Assembly (NCBI RefSeq): GCF_019931065.1
Contig: NZ_JAIOUQ010000011.1
Span: forward strand, 1 to 25,824
Origin: Methanobacterium spitsbergense
GTDB taxonomy: Archaea > Methanobacteriota > Methanobacteria > Methanobacteriales > Methanobacteriaceae
DNA length: 25,824 nt
Reading direction: 5' to 3'
In this document: positions 12,710-18,655 of the stretch, one piece after another
Numbering within the stretch: the stretch's first letter is position 1
Layout of the letters: the number at the start of each line of letters is the position of its first letter
Position numbers and translations under genes: made by a program
Notes under the pieces: model-generated
Database searches by the model: none
Told to the model about the DNA's origin: nothing
Seen by the model: the letters and a program-made list of their open reading frames with translations, nothing else

Positions 12710-13333
12710 TTATTTTGCTTTAATCTCATCTGCTTTAACCATGGCGGCCAGTTGAACTTTAACCTTAGACATATCTTCAGGACTTAAATCAGTATCCTCA
12801 CTAGCAACCTGTAAAACCATCTCAGCCGTAACCTCTTTTGGAGGTACTTTAAACAATGTCCTGTAATGTGCAACTGTAGCGGCTGCTAATGGATCATCAT
12901 TTGTCTTGAGACTTGGAGCAGATTCATTTTTTATAGAATTTTCATTTATCCCTTCAGTATATTTTTTATATAAAGGATCTGTCGGTGCAAGGAGAGCTTG
13001 TATATTGAATTTTTTGAAAGGACGTTTTTTGGGATCTCCTGTCTTCTTCTCTCCTTTATAAATAATTCTCAATTTTTTACCTACCAAAGCATCTTCCATT
13101 AAATTATTCAATGCGGTTGTTCCATAAAAACTAATTTTGCCCTCAACACTTTCAGGATGATCTGATTCCATACAATACAATGAGTTATCTCTTCCCATAT
13201 ACGGGGCTGAAACCTTCTTTAGATATGTTCCAACTAACTCTTCATCCTCTTGTGTAGGATCCCATATTCCACGTTTATTAGGTACATCTACCCATATTTT
13301 ATCTGCTATTTCCTTATCATTCTGTTCACTCAT
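12710..13333 (-). CDS. OB-fold single-strand DNA-binding-like protein
   Basis: 207 residues. Residues about 30-115 resemble the OB-fold ssDNA-binding proteins of tailed viruses: 'LVGTYLKKVSAPYMGRDNSL', 'GKISFYGTTALNNLMEDALV', 'GKKLRIIYKGEKKT', 'KRPFKKFNIQAL'. The G-T-T..L...M....VG...RI.Y.G pattern and a 'KPFK.F.I' close are the recognisable parts. The C-terminal 85 residues include a UBA-like helical segment ('KEVTAEMVLQVASEDTDLSP'). A role in viral DNA replication or recombination is likely. GGAAGTGAT lies before the ATG, and it has its own promoter. Confidence 0.65.
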   Translation of the reverse strand: MSEQNDKEIADKIWVDVPNKRGIWDPTQEDEELVGTYLKKVSAPYMGRDNSLYCMESDHPESVEGKISFYGTTALNNLMEDALVGKKLRIIYKGEKKTGDPKKRPFKKFNIQALLAPTDPLYKKYTEGINENSIKNESAPSLKTNDDPLAAATVAHYRTLFKVPPKEVTAEMVLQVASEDTDLSPEDMSKVKVQLAAMVKADEIKAK

Positions 13334-13356
13334 CTCATCACTTCCTAAAATTACCT

Positions 13357-13393
13357 ATAAGGAATAAACAAGGCCCTTATGGTCTATAAAAAT
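13357..13393 (-). promoter_or_regulatory. Promoter and inverted repeat before the OB-fold gene
   Basis: On the minus strand a TATA-like TTTTTATAGACC (about 13383-13393) lies 25-30 bases before an inverted repeat ATAAGG-N12-CCTTAT (13357-13380). The repeat falls at the expected transcription start, so it could be an operator for the replication block. Confidence 0.4.
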
Positions 13394-13454
13394 AGGAAAA
13401 ATAAGTTAAATTTAAAAAAAGTAATTATATTGTTATTCTAGTATATCATGAAGT

Positions 13455-13652
13455 TCAATTTTCTTCTTCAAGTTGTTCTTGAATCATAAATGGTATTGCA
13501 ACCTTTGTAATTACATCAAAAACTTGTTCATCCATCTGTTGAGCAATATTACGCAGTGTATAAATTGCATCCCAATCCTGCTTTGTAATTGCTTTTTTTA
13601 CAGTATTTTCAATCTGTTCAATTAATTCTTTAAGTTCATCTTCCATTTCCAT
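13455..13652 (-). CDS. Small helical acidic protein
   Basis: 65 residues: 'MEMEDELKELIEQIENTVKK', 'IYTLRNIAQQMDEQVFDVI', ending 'QEQLEEEN'. Entirely helical in appearance. The ATG follows the TAA of the upstream gene without a gap, and AGGTG lies five bases before it. No family recognised. Confidence 0.55.
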   Translation of the reverse strand: MEMEDELKELIEQIENTVKKAITKQDWDAIYTLRNIAQQMDEQVFDVITKVAIPFMIQEQLEEEN

Positions 13653-13814
13653 TTAAACACCTTTTAACTTCAATAACTCAATGTTTTTATCCAATAATCC
13701 TTCAATTACTTTCTTTTGTCCCTCTATGGTTCCCTTTAATTTTTTGTTCTCCTTTTCACTGCTTTGAAGTAGATACTTAACTTCTTGATACTCAGCATGT
13801 TCACTATAAATCAA
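13653..13814 (-). CDS. 53-residue coiled-coil protein, TTG start
   Basis: Begins 'MIYSEHAEYQEVKYLLQSSE', with Leu/Ile heptads through 'VIEGLLDKNIELLKLKG'. The TTG at 13812-13814 has GGAGGT seven bases upstream, inside the end of the previous gene, and the stop TAA abuts the next ATG. Both ends fit a packed operon. Unknown function. Confidence 0.6.
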   Translation of the reverse strand: MIYSEHAEYQEVKYLLQSSEKENKKLKGTIEGQKKVIEGLLDKNIELLKLKGV

Positions 13815-13815
13815 T

Positions 13816-13971
13816 TCAAATACCTCCAATCCTAGCTTCCATCAAAAACGCTAAGCCAACAATAAAGGCCAGGCATAAAATTAAAGGCAATAAATAACCT
13901 AGAATACCTATAACTGCTTCGATTTTATCAGTTAAACTAATCGTATTATTAGCATGTAGACTTCTTGACAC
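13816..13971 (-). CDS. Small single-TM protein
   Basis: I start it at the GTG 13969-13971 because AAGGAGGGG lies five bases before it; the ATG at 13998 would place ten more residues inside the upstream gene. The 51-residue protein has a short soluble start ('SRSLHANNTISLTDKIE') and one hydrophobic segment of about 28 residues ('VIGILGYLLPLILCLAFIVG'). It lies two genes after a second, 30-residue membrane peptide. Confidence 0.55.
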   Translation of the reverse strand: MSRSLHANNTISLTDKIEAVIGILGYLLPLILCLAFIVGLAFLMEARIGGI

Positions 13972-14146
13972 CGAACCCCTCCTTACACTTACATTCATGA
14001 TGTTCCGATTGACGCTTATCCTTAGGAATCAAAATATCCTGTTCTAATACGTCAATAAAACTAGGTATATCCTCTTCCTTAACCCCGAACTTCCGAGCAT
14101 GGCCTTCTAATAATATCCGAGTAGCAAAATCAAACTTATATAGCAT
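13949..14146 (-). CDS. Unknown protein with C-terminal Cys cluster
   Basis: 65 residues from the ATG at 14144-14146, which has GGAGGT seven bases upstream. It reads 'MLYKFDFATRILLEGHARKF', then 'HHECKCKEGFGVKKSTC'. The HH..CxC...C tail may bind a metal. It overlaps the next gene by 23 bases and the previous by 11. Confidence 0.5.
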   Translation of the reverse strand: MLYKFDFATRILLEGHARKFGVKEEDIPSFIDVLEQDILIPKDKRQSEHHECKCKEGFGVKKSTC

Positions 14147-14228
14147 TCTCAAGACCTCCAAAAATAATAAATAAATTTACAGCTGCAATAAAAATTAAAA
14201 AAATGATGATAGCCTCCAGTACCATCAT
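14136..14228 (-). CDS. 30-residue membrane microprotein
   Basis: Begins 'MMVLEAIIIFLIFIAAVNLF' and ends 'LENAI'. It is almost only a transmembrane helix. AGGTG lies three to six bases before the double ATG, and the end overlaps the next start by 11 bases while carrying that gene's GGAGGT site. The tight fit between two annotated genes makes translation likely. Confidence 0.5.
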   Translation of the reverse strand: MMVLEAIIIFLIFIAAVNLFIIFGGLENAI

Positions 14229-14234
14229 AAACAC

Positions 14235-14489
14235 CTAGCCTCTTCCAATCCAAGCTTCATAACACCCTTTAGGCGTAACCAAATATACCCTAGAACCATT
14301 ACTGACACGGCCTTTAGAAGCATGTAATAAGGGATAATCTCGGACCTTAGATTCTACCTGTTCAAACCGTTTAGGATATACCTTCATAATTTGATGTTTA
14401 CCAAGTAATTCTGCAATATCATCAAGACTATGGGATGTATAATGGCCTTCAGCCTGATATTCTATATGATTTAAAGTTTTAACTGGCAT
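14235..14489 (-). CDS. Unknown protein
   Basis: 84 residues: 'SLDDIAELLGKHQIMKVYPK' and 'SNGSRVYLVTPKGCYEAWIG'. The first half may be helix-turn-helix-like, the second half two strands. GGAGGC lies seven bases before the ATG. No family recognised. Confidence 0.55.
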   Translation of the reverse strand: MPVKTLNHIEYQAEGHYTSHSLDDIAELLGKHQIMKVYPKRFEQVESKVRDYPLLHASKGRVSNGSRVYLVTPKGCYEAWIGRG

Positions 14490-14717
14490 TTAGATTGCCT
14501 CCTTCATCATATTAGAGTTTGCTTCCGATTCTAAATCTTCCTCTTGAGTTTCATCTATCCAATCAGTTTCATATGGACAAAACTTACAAGTAATTTTATA
14601 TTTCCTCCACTTCTCACCATACTCACCAAGATCCTCAAACGAACCAATCCTATGTAATTCATGACCACAATTAGGACAATCCCCATCAACTAATGATATT
14701 TCACCTGGAAGTTTCAT
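14490..14717 (-). CDS. Zinc-ribbon protein
   Basis: 75 residues with 'CPNCGHELHRIGSFEDLGEY' and 'YKITCKFCPYETDW' (two CxxC pairs about 27 residues apart), then an acidic tail. AAGGTGAT lies six bases before the ATG. It directly precedes the 14235 gene with no gap. Nucleic-acid binding is probable. Confidence 0.65.
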   Translation of the reverse strand: MKLPGEISLVDGDCPNCGHELHRIGSFEDLGEYGEKWRKYKITCKFCPYETDWIDETQEEDLESEANSNMMKEAI

Positions 14718-14723
14718 CTAAAA

Positions 14724-14858
14724 TCACCTTCTCAACACTTTTCTACGTTCAAGTTCAACTTCGTGTCTATGAATCATAATTCCAAGATATAAATGCTCTT
14801 TAAAATAATGTACAGATTCTTTAATACTCTTAAATAATATTTTTGCATAGATTAACAC
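14724..14858 (-). CDS. 44-residue basic helical protein, GTG start
   Basis: Begins 'MLIYAKILFKSIKESVHYFK' and ends 'HRHEVELERRKVLRR'. GAGGTG lies five bases before the GTG at 14856-14858. The amphipathic, Lys/Arg-rich sequence could associate with a membrane or nucleic acid. Followed by the zinc-ribbon gene after six bases. Confidence 0.55.
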   Translation of the reverse strand: MLIYAKILFKSIKESVHYFKEHLYLGIMIHRHEVELERRKVLRR

Positions 14859-14879
14859 TTTTTCACCTCTAAAATAATT

Positions 14880-14909
14880 AGGAGAGAAATGGAGGCGACG
14901 ACCCCTCCT
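14880..14909 (-). other. Short GC-rich hairpin between operon genes
   Basis: AGGAG (14880-14884) can pair with CTCCT (14905-14909); an inner alternative uses GGAGG at 14891. It lies in the 67 bases between the first and second genes of the early operon, the only gap of this size nearby, and could tune expression past the first gene. Confidence 0.3.
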
Positions 14910-14925
14910 ATTCTCAAAAGATAAT

Positions 14926-15429
14926 TTAAAATAAACTTAACTCTAAAATTTCATATTTAGTTTCAATAAACCGTATCAACTCACTGAAACTATCTGCATT
15001 CATAGAATGATTCATCCTACTCCAAGGAACAGACCTATCAACATAAGCATAAAAAGGAAACCCATTAGAAGCCATAAAATCCCCTTCAGGATGAACATAT
15101 ATAGGCCAAAAATTAATAACTCCACAAAACTTACGTCCATTCTCCTTAGATTTAACAGTAAAAATATGAGAAGTGGTATTATCAATCATGCCACTATTCT
15201 CTTTAAATCGTCGAAGCTTTAAGGACAAATGCCTATCCTTATATTTACTTCGTCTTTTCTGCTTTTTAGTAACCTTCGCAGGTGCCATATTCTCAGCTAC
15301 CTGTAAGGCCTGTTCAACTTCCTGTTCCTGCATTTCATTTACAACCTGTACAACAGATCTATCTCTCGGAATATTTCCTCTATAATTCACATTAACAGTT
15401 TTTCTATTCTCACTATACAATACGCTCAC
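14926..15429 (-). CDS. First gene of the leftward early operon, basic protein
   Basis: About 167 residues. The N-terminal 30 residues form strands ('VLYSENRKTVNVNYRGNIP'), followed by a helix with many Gln/Glu, a very basic segment ('KVTKKQKRRSKYKDRHLSL'), and a C-terminal part with 'FCGVINFWPIYVHPEGDFMA' and 'FIETKYEILELSLF'. I choose the GTG at 15427-15429, with AGGTGAT four bases before it; a GTG three codons earlier lies within that site. No family recognised. A DNA- or RNA-binding role fits the basic stretch. Confidence 0.55.
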   Translation of the reverse strand: MSVLYSENRKTVNVNYRGNIPRDRSVVQVVNEMQEQEVEQALQVAENMAPAKVTKKQKRRSKYKDRHLSLKLRRFKENSGMIDNTTSHIFTVKSKENGRKFCGVINFWPIYVHPEGDFMASNGFPFYAYVDRSVPWSRMNHSMNADSFSELIRFIETKYEILELSLF

Positions 15430-15460
15430 GGCAATCACCTATCTCTAAAAGTTTTTAAAA

Positions 15461-15545
15461 GGAGGTAATCGGAGTTAAACCGATACATCACCAACCAAAG
15501 TGAGAACCTCCAAAAGAAATTAAGGGAATATTACCGACCTCCCAT
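15461..15545 (-). promoter_or_regulatory. Structured mRNA leader of the early operon
   Basis: Between the promoter and the first gene the RNA can form a three-way junction: outer helix GGAGGT/ACCTCC (15506-15511 with 15461-15466), a TCAC/GTGA hairpin with an 8-nt loop, and an ATCGG/CCGAT hairpin with a 7-nt loop. A second GGAGGT and a GGTAAT just upstream (about 15526-15540) could pair instead with the same ACCTCC or ATTACC, so two exclusive folds exist. No known riboswitch is recognised. Confidence 0.45.
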
Positions 15546-15561
15546 TCAGCCGACTAATAAA

Positions 15562-15593
15562 TAATTATACAAATTTTGTGCACTTTTGGCACA
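15562..15593 (-). promoter_or_regulatory. Main leftward early promoter with inverted-repeat operator
   Basis: On the minus strand GTATAATTATTT (TATA-like, about 15562-15570) is preceded by an inverted repeat TGTGC-N7-GCACA (15577-15593) that occupies the BRE side. Transcription would start near 15540, giving a leader of about 110 bases before the GTG at 15429. Confidence 0.5.
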
Positions 15594-15687
15594 GGTTTTT
15601 TTTATTTAAAATTGAGGTCTTAGGAATTTTGAGATTTGGCTACACCCATTTATCTATACAGTATAATAAAATCCCGGAGAAAGTCCA

Positions 15688-15939
15688 ATGCAATTAGATA
15701 AATCAAAACTCTCTAAGATATCCTCTAAAAATAAAAATAATAATTTTTGTTTTCACTCAATTTCTACTGAATTTACTGTTTCCTTAAAGCCTTTGATTAT
15801 GGGTGCCTACGTAGAGGTTATTGCTTTAAACCCGTTACCTATTGACACATCAAACCCCTCATCACCGGCCTACAGTTCTTTTGTAAGTCAGTTCAGGCCA
15901 CCCCCTCGGCTTCGACACCTTATGAGTTTTGCACCCTAA
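15688..15939 (+). CDS. Possible small rightward gene, doubtful
   Basis: 83 residues starting 'MQLDKSKLSKISSKNKNNNF' and ending in a Pro-rich, low-complexity tail ('NPSSPAYSS', 'RPPPRLRHL'). A TATA-like CAGTATAATA lies 24 bases before the ATG, and GGAG lies seven or more bases before it, so it could be expressed. Against it: the second half has codons unlike the neighbours (CGG, CGA, CCC) and overlaps a GC-rich segment that folds well as RNA. Equal odds of a gene or none. Confidence 0.3.
   Translation: MQLDKSKLSKISSKNKNNNFCFHSISTEFTVSLKPLIMGAYVEVIALNPLPIDTSNPSSPAYSSFVSQFRPPPRLRHLMSFAP
15801..15936. other. GC-rich segment with RNA-like inverted repeats
   Basis: GGGTGC (15801-15806) and GCACCC (15931-15936) could close a domain of about 135 bases that contains GGCCT/AGGCC (15867-15871 with 15895-15899) and an AGGT/ACCT hairpin. 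Its base composition differs sharply from the AT-rich surroundings. It may be a second RNA element or a protein-binding site. Confidence 0.3.
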
Positions 15940-15942
15940 ACT

Positions 15943-16016
15943 TATGGATTTCCATATGTTTCTATATAAGGATTGTACCTTATAGTATATAAACCCTATG
16001 GATTAACCTATGGATT
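15943..16016 (+). repeat. TATGGATT repeats downstream of the RHH regulator gene
   Basis: TATGGATT occurs at 15943, 15997 and 16009. The first is a perfect palindrome TATGGA-TT-TCCATA. The other two are 12 bases apart as aaCCTATGGATT units. They share the core CCTATGG with the elements at 16888 and 16923 on the other side of the regulator. Probable operator family. Confidence 0.45.
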
Positions 16017-16044
16017 GTTATAAGATAAAAAGGATAAAAAAACA

Positions 16045-16512
16045 TTATAGATCTCCTGGATCTAAGACTTCATAAGCAGTATAATTTCCTTCAACGTCTT
16101 TTAAAACGCCCAAAGCAACTAATTTGTTAACATGCTTTTTATGGGTCCTTGTATCATCCAACCCACATTCTTTTCTCATCCATTTACATAAAAGATTGAA
16201 ATAAATTTCGGTGCCAGGTTGAACTTCTTTATAGATAGTTTGGATCAAAATTCTATCATCAGGTTTGATAGATTCATCATTGTGTGTGTGTGATGTAGGT
16301 TTGTCAACAAGGATCCCCTCCTCAATTTTTTCAGGATAATCTCCCCAACCTTCCATGCCTAAATGATATTCAATAGCCTTTTGAAGTTCAATGCCAGTGA
16401 CTACATAATTTGTGCCATATCTTTCTTCTACAAACTCGACAAAATCCTTCCATACTTCAGGTTTTGGGATCCTCACCTGAATTTGATTTGGGATTTTAGA
16501 TTTTCTGACCAT
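16045..16512 (-). CDS. Ribbon-helix-helix plus winged-helix regulator
   Basis: 155 residues. The start reads as a ribbon-helix-helix unit: strand 'IQVRIPKPEVWKDFVEFVEE', then helix 'VVTGIELQKAIEYHL'. A linker rich in His/Thr ('TSHTHND') is followed by a C-terminal winged-helix-like domain: 'DDRILIQTIYKEVQPGTEI', 'LLCKWMRKECGLDDTRTHKK', 'VNKLVALGVLKDVEGNYTAY'. Two DNA-binding domains in one protein suit a viral switch regulator or a replication initiator. Its promoter is flanked by two identical 32-nt repeats, which suggests self-control. No clear Shine-Dalgarno; ATGAGGGTGAGATA lies just upstream of the ATG, and GGGTGAGAT may serve. Confidence 0.65.
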   Translation of the reverse strand: MVRKSKIPNQIQVRIPKPEVWKDFVEFVEERYGTNYVVTGIELQKAIEYHLGMEGWGDYPEKIEEGILVDKPTSHTHNDESIKPDDRILIQTIYKEVQPGTEIYFNLLCKWMRKECGLDDTRTHKKHVNKLVALGVLKDVEGNYTAYEVLDPGDL

Positions 16513-16523
16513 TATCTCACCCT

Positions 16524-16629
16524 CATCGTTTGCATGAAAATGTTCACTTCTTTTCGGTTTTGTTCAGTTAGATGAAATTCCTTTATAAGCAAACTTGCAT
16601 CGTTTGCATGAAAATGTTCACTTCTTTTC
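16524..16629 (+). repeat. Perfect 32-nt direct repeat flanking a promoter
   Basis: The same 32 bases, beginning CATCGTTTGCATGAAAATG and ending CTTCTTTTC, occur at 16524-16555 and 16598-16629. Between them lies the TATA box of the leftward regulator gene. One copy is thus upstream of the TATA box and the other in the transcribed leader. Confidence 0.9.
16580..16590 (-). promoter_or_regulatory. Promoter of the RHH/winged-helix regulator
   Basis: On the minus strand GCTTATAAAGG is a close match to an archaeal TATA box. Transcription would begin about 25 bases on, near 16560, some 48 bases before the ATG. Confidence 0.6.
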
Positions 16630-16864
16630 ACTTCAAAATTAAATAAAAAGTTAAAAATAGATAAGTATATATAGTAATAAGTAGAAATAAATATCATTGA
16701 AATGTAATAAATAATATTATATGGAATATAATGAAAATGACTTGTTTTTAAAAATAAAGTTTTTCCAACGTTTTCTATAAAATTATTTTTTAATTTAGGT
16801 ACTCTTTTGATCTGAGCCGATGCACACACACACAGGCAATGTAAATTATTTTTCATAATATCAT
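16630..16864. other. AT-rich stretch without a gene
   Basis: About 235 bases of very AT-rich DNA with a short (CA)6 run near 16823-16834. The only long open frames here come from low-complexity sequence. It could unwind easily, so an origin is possible, but nothing beyond composition supports it. Confidence 0.3.
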
Positions 16865-16930
16865 CCCTATATTTTTATTAAATATTTCCATAGGGATATT
16901 TCTGAACTTACTAGTATTTAAACCATAGGG
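16865..16930 (+). repeat. CCATAGGG elements upstream of the AbrB-like gene
   Basis: CCATAGGG is present at 16888-16895 and 16923-16930, and the half CCCTAT at 16865-16870. The exact reverse complement CCCTATGG occurs at 15994-16001 beyond the regulator gene. The spacing and repetition suggest binding sites for one regulator. Confidence 0.5.
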
Positions 16931-16949
16931 AATAACAAATAGAAATACA

Positions 16950-16975
16950 TTAGTATATATATAGGGAGACCTATA
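16950..16975 (+). promoter_or_regulatory. Promoter and palindromic operator of the AbrB-like gene
   Basis: A TATA-like TAGTATATATA (16951-16961) overlaps a perfect inverted repeat TATAGG-GAGA-CCTATA (16960-16975). Protein bound there would block the promoter. The half-site ATAGG is the same as in the CCATAGGG elements next to it. Confidence 0.5.
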
Positions 16976-17009
16976 GAAATATATATGGAAGAAAGAGATA
17001 TGGAGGTAT

Positions 17010-17192
17010 ATGAAAATGACATACGAAACTAAAGCAGGACGTGTAAAAGGATCTATAACAACAACTATACCAGCAGCTCTTGTTAATATCCTCAACATTG
17101 AAAAAGGAGATAAAATTGTATGGGATGCTGATATTGAAGATAAAGGTGCTACAGTAACAGTAAGTAAAAAAGAAATCAATGAATCAAAATAA
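17010..17192 (+). CDS. AbrB/SpoVT-type swapped-hairpin DNA-binding protein
   Basis: 60 residues: 'GRVKGSITTTIPAALVNILN', 'IEKGDKIVWDADIEDKGATV', then 'TVSKKEIN'. The pattern strand, 'TTIPAALV..L.I..GD.I.W' and closing strand is the AbrB fold. Such proteins act as repressors or as antitoxins. GGAGG lies before two in-frame ATGs (17010 and 17016); the second has the better spacing. It is the only clear rightward gene in the provirus, transcribed away from the leftward switch gene, so it may be the repressor of a lysogenic switch. No toxin gene follows it on the same strand. Confidence 0.8.
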   Translation: MKMTYETKAGRVKGSITTTIPAALVNILNIEKGDKIVWDADIEDKGATVTVSKKEINESK

Positions 17193-17202
17193 TCTATTAA
17201 CT

Positions 17203-17225
17203 TTGTATACAAAGACAGTATACAA
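17203..17225. terminator. Inverted repeat after the AbrB-like gene
   Basis: Perfect TTGTATAC-N7-GTATACAA starts 11 bases beyond the stop codon. No T-run follows, so a hairpin that protects the mRNA end or a protein site is as likely as termination. Confidence 0.35.
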
Positions 17226-17337
17226 CCATCAATAACTCTTCTAAATTCACTTAAACCTTTATCACTATTTAAACAGCATCTTCCTTGTTTTGTTAATAAT
17301 CTATTAAAATTAGTATTTTGTAGAGCTGACATTAAAG

Positions 17338-17616
17338 TCAGCCTCTTATAACTTTGATTTTTATTCTATTATTCAGATCATGGATCGTGTCGAATAATCT
17401 ATGATATTCAGAACTCTTTGGTTTATCTTTAACAAATGAAATCTCTTCTTTTACTTCGCCAAATTCTATTAAGAGCTCATCTATACTTTTTTCATCATCT
17501 GTTTGATCAATATCTATATTAATATCCTGTAACAAACCGTTCATTTGCCAACGCTCCAAAGTGTTTGGTAGGTTGGTAAGGGAGAATGTTGAGGAACTGA
17601 TCCCCTTACCTTCCAT
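17338..17616 (-). CDS. Acidic helical protein, unknown
   Basis: 92 residues: a Ser/Thr-rich start ('MEGKGISSSTFSLTNL'), a middle 'MNGLLQDINIDIDQTDDEKS', and helices 'IDELLIEFGEVKEEISFV' and 'YHRLFDTIHDLNNRIKIKVI'. The start is uncertain: the ATG at 17616 lacks a ribosome binding site but would suit a leaderless transcript, whereas the internal ATG of 'MNGLL' has a distant GGAG. An inverted repeat lies in the upstream region. No family recognised. Confidence 0.5.
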   Translation of the reverse strand: MEGKGISSSTFSLTNLPNTLERWQMNGLLQDINIDIDQTDDEKSIDELLIEFGEVKEEISFVKDKPKSSEYHRLFDTIHDLNNRIKIKVIRG

Positions 17617-17653
17617 TTAATACAAACAAGATGCACCAATAATAACAATGTGC

Positions 17654-17694
17654 CTTATAACCTTCATGCTACGAGGTTTATAAGTAGGTTATCC
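17654..17694 (-). promoter_or_regulatory. Inverted repeat with TATA boxes before the 17338 gene
   Basis: CTTATAACCT (17654-17663) and AGGTTTATAAG (17674-17684) form an inverted repeat with one extra T; a third AGGTTAT follows at 17686. Each arm contains a TATA-like box read leftward, so the repeat probably controls its own promoter. Confidence 0.45.
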
Positions 17695-17819
17695 TTTGAA
17701 CATATAAGTACATTTGCATCATATTAATTCTAAATTTATTAGACAGGATAATATTGAATGTTGGCATATAAACTATAAATGAGAGTCCATTTGGGAACTA
17801 ATAATTATGAAAAAAATAG

Positions 17820-18509
17820 TTATATAAATTTATCAATTGCAGATTGAATCCTTTTTTCTTCCACAAATTCGGAGTTATATGATTCGAACCAATCCCAAAA
17901 ATCGTTTACACTGTATTCTATTTTAAATAAATTATGAATACTTCCTGGACTGCCAGGGTCATGACACTTCGCACATAAACTAATCCCATTATTGGGATCT
18001 AATGATTTTTTAATATCTCGTTTAACAGGGATAATATGGTGGGCTTTGATATTTAATTTACTATTACATCTTTGACATATGTGATTATCACGATCTTTAA
18101 CCAATGTGCCCCAATACCACTTAGCAAAATTTAATTCATCTATTGATTCAAATTCAAAACCATTTTCTTGATATTTTTGTAATAATTTTAAAAACCATTT
18201 TTTTGAGGATTCAAAAACCTTATCAGGATGCAATTCTTTCCATTTCTTTCTTAACAAATTATGATGATTTTTATTAGATTCGATCCATTTTTTGTTTCTT
18301 GCTAAAATATCATTTTTATTCTTTTTATAATATTGTTTAGAGTATATCTTACGTGGGTCCCCTAATTTTTCGTTAAGTTCATTAATAGGCATTAAATCTT
18401 TACCTTCCCAATCAAACTCTTCTTTTATTTTATTTTCCTCAATTCTACAAGAGTTGCATAACAAAGCATTTTGTCTAAATGGTTTATCACATTTTTTACA
18501 AATTCTCAT
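17820..18509 (-). CDS. HNH endonuclease with N-terminal zinc finger
   Basis: 229 residues from the ATG at 18507-18509, chosen because AAGGAG lies seven bases upstream. The N-terminus has a four-Cys finger: 'MRICKKCDKPFRQNALLCNS'. The middle contains basic repeats ('YSKQYYKKNKNDILARNKKW') of the kind that bind DNA in phage endonucleases. The C-terminal part is a classical HNH: 'HICQRCNSKLNIKAHHIIPV', 'LDPNNGISLCAKCHDPG', with both Cys pairs and the His-His/Asn/His set in place. It is a probable mobile endonuclease sitting between the regulatory region and the HicAB genes. Confidence 0.88.
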   Translation of the reverse strand: MRICKKCDKPFRQNALLCNSCRIEENKIKEEFDWEGKDLMPINELNEKLGDPRKIYSKQYYKKNKNDILARNKKWIESNKNHHNLLRKKWKELHPDKVFESSKKWFLKLLQKYQENGFEFESIDELNFAKWYWGTLVKDRDNHICQRCNSKLNIKAHHIIPVKRDIKKSLDPNNGISLCAKCHDPGSPGSIHNLFKIEYSVNDFWDWFESYNSEFVEEKRIQSAIDKFI

Positions 18510-18564
18510 TTTTATACTCCTTAAACGCCCTTTTACTCTGAAATTCAAACCTATTAGATAGGCG

Positions 18565-18595
18565 TGTAGGAGCGGAGTAAAAGAACACTCCTACA
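18565..18595 (-). terminator. Hairpin between the HicAB operon and the HNH gene
   Basis: Perfect 8-bp stem TGTAGGAG/CTCCTACA with a 15-nt loop. It lies 60 bases after the hicA stop and 55 bases before the HNH start. It may end the HicAB transcript or fold the HNH leader. There is no T-run on the leftward side. Confidence 0.4.
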
Positions 18596-18655
18596 TTATT
18601 ATATTTAGTTTAAGTCCGTATAAATCTTTCGATAAAAAAAATACTTAATATAATT

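Noticed and set aside
15007..15385. Two rightward frames of about 70 codons
   Set aside because: Antisense to the first gene of the early operon, with no promoter or binding site.
16524..16629. CRISPR array
   Set aside because: Only two repeat units with a promoter in between, and no cas genes in the window.
16823..16834. (CA)6 run, together with a (TG)5 run inside the regulator gene
   Set aside because: The two could pair in principle, but the second simply encodes a Thr-His repeat and both are short simple repeats.
16512..16856. Leftward 114-codon frame
   Set aside because: It runs through the regulator promoter and the two 32-nt repeats, and encodes the repeat twice plus low-complexity sequence.
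16853..17332. Leftward 159-codon frame
   Set aside because: It is antisense to the AbrB-like gene and its promoter, which have clear signals on the plus strand.
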